Positions 26,701 to 34,690 of a DNA stretch of 64,000 nucleotides are shown here, one piece after another. The stretch spans positions 1 to 64,000 of the forward strand of contig JANQRS010000047.1 of the NCBI GenBank assembly GCA_028284445.1. Reading direction: 5' to 3'. The DNA is from Calditrichia bacterium. GTDB lineage: Bacteria; Calditrichota; Calditrichia; RBG-13-44-9; J075. Position 1 is the stretch's first letter; each line of letters begins with the position of its first letter. A program made the translations under genes and the position numbers. The notes beneath the pieces were generated by a model. That model was not told the DNA's origin. It was given only the letters and a program-made list of their open reading frames with translations, and did no database searches.

Positions 26701-27970
26701 ATGCAGCTAAGATATCATAAATCCATGAAGGGCAGTTGCGGCAGATTGTGGGGCCAAATCTTTGAAAGCTGCCGACCTGTGGGGTGAAGCTGCTAAAGCC
26801 TGCATTCCAGGTGGATACCCAGATTTGGCCGTTCGTATCCATGTCGATGCCGGTTACTTCGCTATTGTTGATGCTATTTACATCTTCCGAACTATGAGAA
26901 AAATGCCAAAAAGGTTTTTCCCACCTGGCCCATAATGCAACGCCTTTTTCCAGGGCAATCCACATATTGCCATCACGATCTTCGAACAGGAGCGAAATAT
27001 CGTCATCCGGGAGACTGCCTGCTGCTTTGCTAATGTACAAATACCGCTCGATGGATTTATCTGCCGGATTAAAAATGGTTAGTCCATCACCGACGGAGCC
27101 AATCCAGATGTTATTCTCGCGGTCGCTTGTCATACGCATGAAGAGACGATCGGTACGGATCGGGTTTATGGGGCGTAAGCTATAACCGCCAATGTCTGTG
27201 AAAGTCAGCTGTTGTAGTGGCTGACCATTCATCGCCAGCCAGATTCGGTCTTTCCGGTCAGCAAGAAGCACATTGATATCTCCGGGACTATCTTGCGGGA
27301 GAGCATAACGGACCTGGCGGTTACTCTCTATATCAATCAGGAAAAATTGATGTCCGGTTGTTCCAACAAGGAGGCTGTCTGAACGAAATGAGCTGATAGA
27401 ATATATCCACAAAAAGGGTTCAGGCTGTCCGTCATTGCCTATTAAATCGATCTTGGATAGTTTTGTCCGTTCCTGATTCATCTTGTAAAGGCCATCTCCG
27501 AGTGTGCCTATCCACAGGTTGCCTCGCTGATCTTCATGAACTTTGCCCACGTAGGTGAGTTTGTCCGCAAGGTTGTCACCTGCAGTCAGGCGCGGACGTT
27601 CAAAAGTCTCTTTTGTAAAATTGAAGCGATACAATCCCTTGGCGAAGACCCAGAGGTCACCACCGGAATCAGCGTAGACAGCCATAACTTCATTGTTTGG
27701 CAGGGAAGTGGGGTCATCCGGGTCATGGACAAAAGTTCTGATTGTCCGCCCGTCAAAACGGCAGAGACCTTCCTGGGTGCCGAACCACATAAAACCATGT
27801 ATGTCCTGGGTAATACTATGAACCATCTCTGACGGTAGGCCGTCAGAGATGCCGATATGATGGAATGTACGCTGGCCAGGGCCGGCAATTCCCTCCCCAA
27901 CTGCTGTAGAAAGTGATATTAGCAGTAGGCAGAGACTGATTTCCAAGCGTATGTATTGAGCAACTTTCAT
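23780..27970 (-). CDS. hybrid two-component system protein (Reg_prop/Y_Y_Y sensor, histidine kinase, receiver, AraC output)
   Basis: 1,396 residues on one chain: a signal peptide (1-25), a periplasmic two-propeller region of Reg_prop repeats (about 35-720, units such as GLNRF and IWIGTxxxGL) and a Y_Y_Y domain (about 735-800). A membrane helix follows near 815-835, then HisKA with the phosphorylated His near 871 (ISHEFRTPL). An ATPase domain has N, G1 (DSGIGI) and G2 (GTGIGLAL) boxes. A receiver has its phospho-Asp near 1194 (ISDVMMPKLDG), and an AraC-type HTH forms the last 100 residues. HTCS proteins sense glycans or other outside ligands and activate local genes. It faces the module 2 repressor, and one module 2 operator lies about 90 bp ahead of its start. 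Confidence 0.92.
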   Translation of the reverse strand: MKVAQYIRLEISLCLLLISLSTAVGEGIAGPGQRTFHHIGISDGLPSEMVHSITQDIHGFMWFGTQEGLCRFDGRTIRTFVHDPDDPTSLPNNEVMAVYADSGGDLWVFAKGLYRFNFTKETFERPRLTAGDNLADKLTYVGKVHEDQRGNLWIGTLGDGLYKMNQERTKLSKIDLIGNDGQPEPFLWIYSISSFRSDSLLVGTTGHQFFLIDIESNRQVRYALPQDSPGDINVLLADRKDRIWLAMNGQPLQQLTFTDIGGYSLRPINPIRTDRLFMRMTSDRENNIWIGSVGDGLTIFNPADKSIERYLYISKAAGSLPDDDISLLFEDRDGNMWIALEKGVALWARWEKPFWHFSHSSEDVNSINNSEVTGIDMDTNGQIWVSTWNAGFSSFTPQVGSFQRFGPTICRNCPSWIYDILAASDGSVWVASNMKSGLNRFDPKTGRIQNYLHNPADKQSLSISLAKVLFEDHAGTIWIGFTAKGLNSYNRSTNKFKRYEHIPGDTSSPSHNRILTIEQFDTPFLWIGTGNGLNRLQLSDTTFQYYPPTAAMQKSVGFNVHAIHKGKQNTLWLGTDSGLYRFDKAQGTYHEVPLAAPYSASTIFGIEADASGNLWMQSNAALFCFSPSNGTLRVYDQGDGWIQRRMHQSDLSNTTLQVNSGEMIFGGSNGITVFNPEAVKDNPYPPPVHITGIRMFYESVDFSTNPEGHRQKGDSLLTSSILHSNELTLRHSENTFSFEFAALDYTRPDANQYRFKLEGFQDDWVYGDDQLATFTNISPGDYVFRVQGSNSDGLWNRTGDSIIINILPPWWKSGWAYLFYILLAGLALYTWRRIETNRIRMENNLKLKELQAQNLLEIDNVKNRFFANISHEFRTPLTLILGPLENVIARIQDSTSRSELGMVHRNAGKLLHLINQLLDLSRLETNQMPLRVRQGDFIRYFKGLVVSFSSLADQKNISLRFDCDEQTEQRLNRNLYYDADKFDKIVLNLLSNAFKFTESGGTVKVRVTIGESEKDSEVSNSEAIIRFSDSGIGIPAEQLPHIFDRFYQVDNALSREHEGTGIGLALTMEMVKRHYGEIKAKSAEGKGTTFEIRLPLGKAHFSPDEFADEASSAATPTVTLNLLSEPTASLTRDRGTDGNPGSNEIIALVIDDHPDMRSYIRSHLSEQYHIVEASDGQQGIDTAIEVIPDLIISDVMMPKLDGYQVCKALKQNIKTSHIPVILLTAKAGEESKLSGLEIGADDYLTKPFSPRELKLRVKNLIEQRQKLRDRFRREGILQPREVATSSVDEQFLQKLMTLLEENMAEEDYGVEKLSYSLHIGVRQLQRKVRALTGLSPVDLMRGVRLNRAKQLLEQQAGNVSEIALEVGFSNPSYFAKLFKERFDISPSEFVKQVKSS

Positions 27971-28059
27971 TCATTGCCTGAGGTCTTGTCTGAAATAATA
28001 TACATAGACTTGAGAGAAGTTAGGGCCAATTGTTAATTTTTGATTAAAGTAAGTGGTTG

Positions 28060-28075
28060 TGTAAAATTTTTTACA
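28060..28075. promoter_or_regulatory. BlaI-like operator, module 2, site A
   Basis: A perfect inverted repeat TGTAAA-ATTT-TTTACA between the divergent hybrid sensor gene and the second blaI-like gene. The spacing equals that of module 1 (6-4-6) but the half-site differs. Confidence 0.72.
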
Positions 28076-28109
28076 TCGTTCTTGACATGTTGTGTTCCGA
28101 GCTCTAATT

Positions 28110-28131
28110 TACTGTAAAAAAAATTACAGTA
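28110..28131. promoter_or_regulatory. BlaI-like operator, module 2, site B
   Basis: Eight-base arms TACTGTAA and TTACAGTA around six A residues, ending eight bases before the repressor ATG and touching its ribosome site (AGGG). Binding here would block both transcription and initiation, as expected for autorepression. Confidence 0.75.
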
Positions 28132-28139
28132 GGGATCTT

Positions 28140-28529
28140 ATGACCAAAAGTGACCTGCAGAACCTTAGTAAGCGCGAACGACAGATCATGGATCTTGTTG
28201 TGAAACTGGGACAGGCGACTGTTTCAGATATTCTCGCAAACATTCCCAGTCCGCCCAGCTACGACTCTATCCGTGTAACGATGACCATCCTGGAAAAGAA
28301 GGGCTTTCTCAAGCATAAGGCCGAAGGCCCGCGCTATGTCTATTCTCCGGTAGCTCAGGCAGAGAGTTTGCAGCTATCGGCGTTGGAGCACCTCCTTAGC
28401 ACATTATTCCAGGGATCCGCTCAGAATATGGTCTCATCGCTGTTGAATCTTCCCTCGCGGAAGCTAAGCCAGGATGAGCTGGATGAGCTCGCAGAGCTCA
28501 TCGAAAAAGCCAAGCGGGAGGGGGATTGA
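28140..28529 (+). CDS. BlaI/MecI-family transcriptional repressor, module 2
   Basis: 129 residues, closely similar in layout to the module 1 repressor: LSKRERQIMDLVVKLGQATV, then a recognition part SYDSIRVTMTILEKKGFL, and a Leu-rich dimer half. The start is the ATG at 28140 after AGGG; an upstream in-frame extension would read through the operator. Its stop TGA overlaps the protease ATG (TGATG). The recognition segment differs from module 1 (YDSIRVTM versus YNSVRTIL), in keeping with the different palindrome. Confidence 0.88.
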   Translation: MTKSDLQNLSKRERQIMDLVVKLGQATVSDILANIPSPPSYDSIRVTMTILEKKGFLKHKAEGPRYVYSPVAQAESLQLSALEHLLSTLFQGSAQNMVSSLLNLPSRKLSQDELDELAELIEKAKREGD

Positions 28530-30169
28530 TGCCGGGATTTTTACAGGATCTGCTTCTGATGCTGGATTTTACGCTTCTGCTTGAGTTGGTCATCAAGGCA
28601 ACCCTTGTCTTTGGTGGCGCTTATCTGCTTACATTGCTGTTGCGCCGCGCGTCTGCATTTGTCCGGCATTGGATCTGGGCACTGGCATTTTATGCCTTTT
28701 GTCTGACCGCTATTGTGACGCTCAATTTTTCCACTGTATCGTTGGACTTGTTGCCGGCGATGAATCCGGAACAAACATCAACCGCCATCCAAGCTCCTTC
28801 ACCTATGGTAGGGGGAGAACCTCCACTTGAGCATTCGCACCCGGAGACCGTGGCAGAATTGACAACAAGCGATGCCACATTGCGACTGCACTGGACTGAG
28901 GTCCTGCTCATTGGCTGGGTCGCCGGTGCGACGCTGTTGTTACTTAAATTCCTCTTCGATCATTTCCTGCTTTTCATTGTTGCACGTTTCAAAACCAGGT
29001 CTTCGAGTGAATATCTCGCAAAGACAATGGCAACCTTGAAGGCGGAATTAGATGTTGAGCGAGTGGTTCGTCTACGAATCAGCCATCTCGTTCAGGTGCC
29101 CTGCACCTTCGGTTCACTACGCCCGGTTATTTTGTTGCCGGCTGCAGCCGAATGCTGGTCGGAGGAACGTTGTAGGATGATTTTGCTTCATGAATTGGCG
29201 CACGTTTCCCGCTTTGATTACCTGAATTCGCAGTTGTCCCGGCTGATGGCAGCCGTCTTTTGGTTTCATCCGCTGGTGTGGCTGGCAAAATATCATTTAC
29301 AAGTCGAAAGCGAGCAGGCTTGTGACGATAAGGTGCTCCTCACAGGGCAGGAAAAGATTGGCTATGCGCAATGCCTGCTTGGCTTTTTCCAGGAGCTGCA
29401 AACAAGGCGTCCCTATCTTGATCGAACAGCATTAAGTATGACGACCCCGGCGAATATCAAACCGCGTCTGAAGGCTATCCTCAGTGAAGGCAATCGCCGC
29501 GCATCTGTTTCCCGGTGGCGCGTGTTGCTCTATTCATTTGCTGTGCTGACGTTAACGATACCGATTGGACTGGTATCGGTCCAGAAAGATAGCGGCGGCT
29601 TGCAAGCGTCGATGCTTGAGCTCCTGGTTAGGGTGGAAGCAAGTGAAGTTCAGAATAAACGTGTGCTGGAAATTGAGAACCTGGCCCGGAGCAATCTTAC
29701 CGACAATATGCCAGTTTTTATTCAGGCGCTTAATGATCCTGACCCCGCTGTTCAGGTAGCAGCGATGGAAGCTGTTGCTTTGAGTGGCGACCGCAAAAAT
29801 TTTAAGCTTGTGATGGGCTTCCTCAATCATAAAAATCCGCAGTTAAGAGCCGCCACGGTCCGAGCCCTGGGGACGATTGGTTGTGAGCCAGCATTCATTG
29901 CGATTGCCAATCAGCTTGATGATTTATCGCCGATCGTGCAATTCGCTGCCATTCGGACAATAGCTACTTTTGAACCCCATCTGCATAGGGGCAATTTGCG
30001 CACGCTCTTTCATGTGCAGCATCAGATCAATAAAACAACCCTGCTCAAGGCAATCCCACGGCCAGGAAGTTTGTCGGTTATGGACAAACTGCGGGTGCTG
30101 GCGAAAAGCGGCGAGACACAACTGCAACTGCTGGCACAGAGCACATACCTTAAGCTAATATTATCTTAA
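28529..30169 (+). CDS. BlaR1-like M56 membrane metallopeptidase with HEAT repeats, module 2
   Basis: 546 residues. It has an N-terminal membrane part (helices about 12-35, 42-65, 125-150) and an M56 zinc motif HELAH with a following EQACDD. The last membrane helix is near 335-355. The part after it is shorter than in module 1: about three HEAT-like units (DPDPAVQVAAMEAVAL, NPQLRAATVRALGTIG, SPIVQFAAIRTIATF) in place of a penicillin sensor. It is expected to sense an unknown signal and start proteolysis of the cognate repressor. The ATG at 28529 overlaps the repressor stop; the TTG three bases earlier is less likely. Confidence 0.86.
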   Translation: MPGFLQDLLLMLDFTLLLELVIKATLVFGGAYLLTLLLRRASAFVRHWIWALAFYAFCLTAIVTLNFSTVSLDLLPAMNPEQTSTAIQAPSPMVGGEPPLEHSHPETVAELTTSDATLRLHWTEVLLIGWVAGATLLLLKFLFDHFLLFIVARFKTRSSSEYLAKTMATLKAELDVERVVRLRISHLVQVPCTFGSLRPVILLPAAAECWSEERCRMILLHELAHVSRFDYLNSQLSRLMAAVFWFHPLVWLAKYHLQVESEQACDDKVLLTGQEKIGYAQCLLGFFQELQTRRPYLDRTALSMTTPANIKPRLKAILSEGNRRASVSRWRVLLYSFAVLTLTIPIGLVSVQKDSGGLQASMLELLVRVEASEVQNKRVLEIENLARSNLTDNMPVFIQALNDPDPAVQVAAMEAVALSGDRKNFKLVMGFLNHKNPQLRAATVRALGTIGCEPAFIAIANQLDDLSPIVQFAAIRTIATFEPHLHRGNLRTLFHVQHQINKTTLLKAIPRPGSLSVMDKLRVLAKSGETQLQLLAQSTYLKLILS

Positions 30170-30224
30170 TACTTGTTTAAAGATATGAGGCGGCAGCGGC
30201 CGCGTGAGAGAGTTTTGTATAGAG

Positions 30225-30242
30225 GTGTAAAAAATTTTACAC
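30225..30242. promoter_or_regulatory. BlaI-like operator, module 2, site C
   Basis: Seven-base arms GTGTAAA and TTTACAC around AAAT, 55 bp after the module 2 protease gene and 267 bp before the prolyl oligopeptidase gene. It matches sites A and B and mirrors the third operator of module 1. Confidence 0.7.
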
Positions 30243-30296
30243 TTATTGCTTTAACCCGCCCTAAGCCTCCTCCATTGGGGTTGGTGCTAGATGTGC

Positions 30297-30403
30297 AAAG
30301 ATTTACCACGAATGGACACGAATTTCACGAATATGAGAACCTTTTCATCAGTCACTTACGGTTCTTTTAAATTTATGTCTATTCGCGAAGATTGGCGTTG
30401 ATC
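30297..30403. repeat. imperfect inverted-repeat element, about 107 bp
   Basis: The left arm holds TTACCACGAATGGACACGAA and TTTCACGAAT, the right arm ATTCGCGAAGATTGGCG. The centre is a GAACC...GGTTC stem. It resembles the kind of element at 23520-23769 with different wording. It occupies the leader between operator site C and the peptidase gene; no coding sequence is supported here. Confidence 0.5.
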
Positions 30404-30508
30404 TTTCTGCATTAAGAAACACCTGAAGGGACTTAGGGGTGGGTTAAGGGCAGCATGTGAGATTTGGCTGATTCAAATTTATGACACGATCAAAAAGAGA
30501 GGTCTTTT

Positions 30509-32692
30509 ATGTTCAGGAGTTTGACTAAATCAGGATTTTGGACGACGCTCATCATAATTGTTTTTTCAGCACCCCTGTTTCCCCAAAACCAGGAAGACAT
30601 CGTCTACCCGGAAACCAGGCGGGGAACCGTTACAGACACCTACCATGGTACAGCCGTTGCTGACCCTTATCGCTGGATGGAAGAGATGGAGAGTGCTGAA
30701 ACCAAACGTTGGATTGACCAACAGGAATCGCTGTTGGGAAAATACGTTGAGGATGTTGCTCAGCGGAAAGCGATTCGCGATCGCATTCTCGCCATTCGGG
30801 CGGTACCGAGGATCAGCACGCCGGCCTTGAAGAATGGACACTATTTTTATACCCGGACGGATTATGGAAAGACCCAGGGAGCTTTGTACATGCGCGCGAA
30901 GGAAAGTGAGCATGAAACGGTTCTCTATGATCCGTTCAAGGAACTTGAGGCTGATCAGCAGTTCACGAATTACACGCTCAGCCCTGACGGGCATTATCTG
31001 GCGATTTTTGTGCGAACCGGACAATCGCCCTGGCAAGAAGTTCGGGTAATGGAGCTTGCCAGCCGCAAAATCTTGCAGCATCGAATGACTGATATGCGCT
31101 TCGGCGTGACCTGGCGGAAAGATGGAAAGGGCTTCTTTTATGTACGCTATGAACGCCCGCCGGAAAGCGAAGAAATGACCGCGGCACTGGAAAATCCGCA
31201 AATCATGTATCATGCTCTTGAGGAACCTCAAAAAGAGGATCGCCTGATTTTTGCCATGCCGGAGCATCCGCGCTGGTTGATCAGTCCGCAGGTGTCCACC
31301 GATGGCCGCTATTTGCTTATCAACGTCGCCAAAGGCAGCACCTTCACGGGGTTGGTTGACCAGGTGTATCTCCTTGATTTGCAAGAACCGGCATCAGGTG
31401 CCCGGCAGCTGCTTGGTGATGCCGATGGACAGTATAGCTTTGAGGGCAATACAGGCAGTACCTTCTGGATGCAAACCACGGTAGATGCGCCACGGCGCAA
31501 GCTGGTTGCTTTTGATCTGCATAAACCCCGGCCGGAGCATTGGCGAACCTTGGTAGCGCAATCAGCCGATATCCTCAATTCTGTGAGCATCATTGGAGAT
31601 TTTTTCGTCATGCGCTATACCCGCGATGCGCTTCCGGTTATCCGCGTCCATAAACAAAGCGGTGCATTCGCATATGAAGTGGCCTTACCAAGTATTGCCT
31701 TGATTGGCGGACTTAGTGACGCGCCCGAGCTGAGTGAGACCTTTTATTCGCTGTGGGGACTCTATGAAAACGGCACGACCTATCAGCTGGACTTGAAAAC
31801 CGGAAAGAGCAAACTATTTGGCAAGCGAACGTCTGTTTATGATCCGAGGGACTTTGTGATGAAGCAAGTCTTCTACCGAAGTAAGGATGGTACGCGAGTA
31901 CCAATGATCATTGGTCACCACAAGGATACGAAACCGAGCTCTGAGAGCCCCGTGTTTATGTATGGCTACGGCGCTCTGGCCTGGTCGGCCCTGCCGTGGT
32001 ATCAACCGCATATTGTTGCCTGGACAGAAATGGGAGGTGTCTACGCCTTGCCGGGTGTGCGCGGTGGTGGCGAATATGGCGACGAGTGGTATAAAGGCGG
32101 TATTGGCAAGAACAAGCAGAACGGCATTGATGATTTTATTGCCGCCGCCGAATGGCTGATCAAGAATGATTATACCAGCAGCAAACGCCTGGTTGCCAAT
32201 GGTGGCAGCGCCAGTGGGGTGCTTGCCGGCGCTGCCATGATTCAACGACCGGATCTCTTTGGCGCCAGCGTCATTGATATCCCCCGTTTTGACATGCTGC
32301 GCTATCACCTGTTTACCGGAGGAACCACGCGCGTCAAAGAACTGGGGTCGCCGGATGATCCGGAGATGTTTCCGGTGATTTACAAATATTCACCTTATCA
32401 TAATATTGAGGCCGGCGTCTGCTATCCACCAATGCTGGTAATTGCCGGTGAAAAAGATGCTGTTGCACCTCCGCTGCATGCTTACAAAATGACCGCTGCC
32501 ATGCAGGCCAATGCCGCCTGTAAAAGTCCGTATTTGCTGAAGATTGTCCGTGGGGCCGGACATAATTATGGGATTACCCATGAACAGAATGCGCAAACCT
32601 GGGCAGATGCCTGGGCATTCCTGATCAAAACCCTGTCGCTGGATAATAGCTTGCGGGAATTGCCGAATGGTGAAGCCGTAGGTGCGCGTTAG
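30509..32692 (+). CDS. secreted prolyl oligopeptidase (S9A)
   Basis: 727 residues, the normal size. There is a signal peptide (about 1-27), the N-terminal VADPYRWMEE motif of S9A and a seven-bladed propeller (about 90-430). The alpha/beta hydrolase domain has Ser in GGSASG (near 565), Asp in GEKDAVAPP and His in GAGHNYG (near 685). The consensus GGSNGG is GGSASG here, a mild change. It cleaves short peptides after proline, here probably in the periplasm. The upstream palindrome suggests control by the module 2 repressor, so proteolysis of a peptide signal could be part of that circuit (inference). Confidence 0.9.
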   Translation: MFRSLTKSGFWTTLIIIVFSAPLFPQNQEDIVYPETRRGTVTDTYHGTAVADPYRWMEEMESAETKRWIDQQESLLGKYVEDVAQRKAIRDRILAIRAVPRISTPALKNGHYFYTRTDYGKTQGALYMRAKESEHETVLYDPFKELEADQQFTNYTLSPDGHYLAIFVRTGQSPWQEVRVMELASRKILQHRMTDMRFGVTWRKDGKGFFYVRYERPPESEEMTAALENPQIMYHALEEPQKEDRLIFAMPEHPRWLISPQVSTDGRYLLINVAKGSTFTGLVDQVYLLDLQEPASGARQLLGDADGQYSFEGNTGSTFWMQTTVDAPRRKLVAFDLHKPRPEHWRTLVAQSADILNSVSIIGDFFVMRYTRDALPVIRVHKQSGAFAYEVALPSIALIGGLSDAPELSETFYSLWGLYENGTTYQLDLKTGKSKLFGKRTSVYDPRDFVMKQVFYRSKDGTRVPMIIGHHKDTKPSSESPVFMYGYGALAWSALPWYQPHIVAWTEMGGVYALPGVRGGGEYGDEWYKGGIGKNKQNGIDDFIAAAEWLIKNDYTSSKRLVANGGSASGVLAGAAMIQRPDLFGASVIDIPRFDMLRYHLFTGGTTRVKELGSPDDPEMFPVIYKYSPYHNIEAGVCYPPMLVIAGEKDAVAPPLHAYKMTAAMQANAACKSPYLLKIVRGAGHNYGITHEQNAQTWADAWAFLIKTLSLDNSLRELPNGEAVGAR

Positions 32693-32710
32693 GGTAGGGT
32701 TTTGCGAACT

Positions 32711-32754
32711 ATCCCACATCCCCCTTTGTCCGCCTTCGAAGGGGGATGTGGGAT
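32711..32754. repeat. GC-rich palindromic repeat
   Basis: Fourteen-base arms ATCCCACATCCCCC and GGGGGATGTGGGAT around a loop ending in TTCGAA. The inner stem has been lost from the right side only. It sits between the convergent stops of the prolyl oligopeptidase and outer-membrane protein genes. Confidence 0.85.
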
Positions 32755-32769
32755 TAGAACATTCAAATC

Positions 32770-33459
32770 TTATAAATAGACCGCCAAAGTCAGGAAGCCA
32801 GCTGACGAAACGCCAATTTCACGGATGCTGCCGAACTCGGTGGTTGTGACGTCTGTGCCATCGTTTACTCGTTCGTCCTTGACAGATGTATTATCAAAAC
32901 CAAGGCGATACTCCGCTGCCAGGCTTACTTCCTTCAAGAGAAATACTTCTACACCGGCCAGTCCAAAAAAGCTCAGCGTGGTACCGCCGCGAAAGCCCAG
33001 TTCGCCAAAACGGCTATTTTCTACGGTTGTTTGCGGGTTAGGATTAACCGTCACATCCTTGGATTCTGTTGAGATCGACCTGAAAACGAGACCGCCGCCA
33101 AAAAACGGACTGACCCGGCTTTTGCTCGCGACGTGCATTTCGGCACCCAATGTGATACCAAAAATGTTGACGGATTCGCTGCCGTCTTCTCCGGTCAAGT
33201 CTGAGTTGGCTGGCGCTGAAAAAGGTGTGGTTTCCTTAATGTTGCCGAACTGAAAGCCCGCCCGGACCGCTAATTGCTTTGAGAGATAGAATTTCCCTCC
33301 GATGCCGCCTTCAAATTCATCTGCATTGAGGATGTTGAGACCTTCAAATTCAAATAAGACAGCTTTCGCGCCTTCTTCGATTTTGGTTTTATATTCCTGC
33401 CCGAATCCGAATGACGAACAGATTAACAATACCAGAATTGTGTAAGCAGATCTTTTCAT
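32770..33459 (-). CDS. outer-membrane beta-barrel protein
   Basis: 229 residues. A signal peptide (MKRSAYTILVLLICSSFGFG) is followed by alternating amphipathic strands (FYLSKQLAVRAGFQFG, SRVSPFFGGGLVFRS, SLAAEYRLGFDN). The last strand ends VSSAGFLTLAVYL, close to the OmpA/OmpX-like eight-strand pattern. The start is at the ATG 33459, five bases after GGAGG. Function is probably structural or porin-like; no ligand motif is visible. Confidence 0.8.
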   Translation of the reverse strand: MKRSAYTILVLLICSSFGFGQEYKTKIEEGAKAVLFEFEGLNILNADEFEGGIGGKFYLSKQLAVRAGFQFGNIKETTPFSAPANSDLTGEDGSESVNIFGITLGAEMHVASKSRVSPFFGGGLVFRSISTESKDVTVNPNPQTTVENSRFGELGFRGGTTLSFFGLAGVEVFLLKEVSLAAEYRLGFDNTSVKDERVNDGTDVTTTEFGSIREIGVSSAGFLTLAVYL

Positions 33460-33784
33460 AGATCCTCCCTTTTTGTGACAGCGCAAATTGACATTGTCGC
33501 CTGTGGTTCCGCGGTGACACCCGAGCGAGCGATTCTCCGAATTTCTTTGAATTAGGATAACTTCGAAGTCATCAATGTTAAACTGTCTGTGCGTTGAACT
33601 GATTTAGATGCTGAAAATAGTTTTTCAAGCGAAGTTAATCAACCTTTATTCGACTTTTTGGATAAGGAATATTCTGGCGATGAATAAACTGAAAAAATAT
33701 AGTTGGGATAAATCGGTAATCTGCTGCGCCTTTTGACTCTGTTAGGGAGAGGAAAATATTCATGCTATTGGAAATGGATTACCA
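33460..33784. other. intergenic region without a clear gene
   Basis: 325 bp between divergent genes. I see no repeat or RNA gene. It must hold both promoters. A 13-codon reading frame with a strong ribosome site starts at 33762 and is listed separately. Confidence 0.5.
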
Positions 33785-33800
33785 ATGTATCCCAAGATAG
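33762..33800 (+). other. possible 12-residue leader peptide overlapping the EAL gene start
   Basis: GGGAGAGG lies 10 bases before this ATG. The frame encodes MLLEMDYQCIPR and stops at TAG, overlapping the first codons of the EAL gene in another frame. The EAL start itself has no good ribosome site, so coupled initiation is possible. Confidence 0.35.
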
Positions 33801-34615
33801 ATTCTACCATGCCCCTTACATCTGGAAATGAAGCCGAAGCAGTGGAAAATGCTTTGGCAAAAATCAATATGAAGAGTGCCTTGCAAAAGGCCATCGATGG
33901 GAATCAGTTCCGGATTTGTTATCAACCCCTATTTGATGTTTCCAGTGGAAATATTACATCTCTGGAAGCCCTGATCCGCTGGCATCACCCGATACTCGGA
34001 GTGATTCAGCCCAACCAGTTTATACCGATTGCTGAACAGACTGACTTGGTAAAGCCAATCGGTGCCTGGGTGATTCGCTCCGCCTGTTTGCACAACATGG
34101 CTTTGCAGAAAGCCGGACGGCGAGCAATGCCGGTTGCGGTAAATCTCTCCGCGCGACAGTTGCTTGACAAGAACCTAACGGCCATTATTGGTTCCGCCCT
34201 TACCAACAGCGGTTTGAATCCCGCATACCTGATCCTGGAAATTACTGAGACGGCCGCCATTCAGCATTTAGCGCAGGCGGTCCGGACGCTGCGACATCTG
34301 AAGAAATTCGGGGTGAAAATCGCTCTTGACGACTTTGGCACCGGTTATTCTTCGCTTAGCTATCTTGATCAGTTGCCAATTGATATTCTTAAGATTGATC
34401 GATCCTTTATTGAAGGTATGTCCGAGGAAAACGGCAAGATGACCATTACGTCGGCCATTGTTGAACTGGCCCACAAACTTGGCCTGGAAGTGGTTGCGGA
34501 AGGTGTTGAAACGCGCGATCAGCTTTCCTGCGTTACCGGTATTCGCTGTGATAAAATTCAGGGGTTCCTGCTCGGAAAACCGGTCAGCTTTTATTCGCTG
34601 CAAAAGATGCTTTAG
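33785..34615 (+). CDS. stand-alone EAL-domain cyclic-di-GMP phosphodiesterase
   Basis: 276 residues, one EAL domain after a short N-terminal extension. The catalytic set is intact: SLEALIRW (EAL), LEITET, LDDFGTGYSSLSYL (DDFGTG metal loop), the LKID lysine, VVAEGVET and the late IQGFLLGKP. It should therefore hydrolyse c-di-GMP to pGpG. There is no sensor or membrane domain, so control is by expression or partner proteins. A terminator follows directly. Confidence 0.9.
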   Translation: MYPKIDSTMPLTSGNEAEAVENALAKINMKSALQKAIDGNQFRICYQPLFDVSSGNITSLEALIRWHHPILGVIQPNQFIPIAEQTDLVKPIGAWVIRSACLHNMALQKAGRRAMPVAVNLSARQLLDKNLTAIIGSALTNSGLNPAYLILEITETAAIQHLAQAVRTLRHLKKFGVKIALDDFGTGYSSLSYLDQLPIDILKIDRSFIEGMSEENGKMTITSAIVELAHKLGLEVVAEGVETRDQLSCVTGIRCDKIQGFLLGKPVSFYSLQKML

Positions 34616-34639
34616 GCCACCATTTTGCAGCAACAGAGA

Positions 34640-34690
34640 CAAAACTCACTCATGGGCAGGAGGCCCGGGAGCGAGTTTTTGTATTTTATG
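34640..34690. terminator. intrinsic terminator after the EAL gene
   Basis: CAAAACTC pairs with GAGTTTTTG, enclosing a GGGC/GCCC inner stem, and a T-rich run follows (GTTTTTGTATTTT). The A-rich left side lets it work in both directions, which suits the convergent higA-like gene ending at 34686. Confidence 0.8.

Noticed and set aside
30173..30370. 65-codon frame between module 2 and the prolyl oligopeptidase
   Set aside because: It runs through an operator and an inverted-repeat element; it has no ribosome site or recognisable content.
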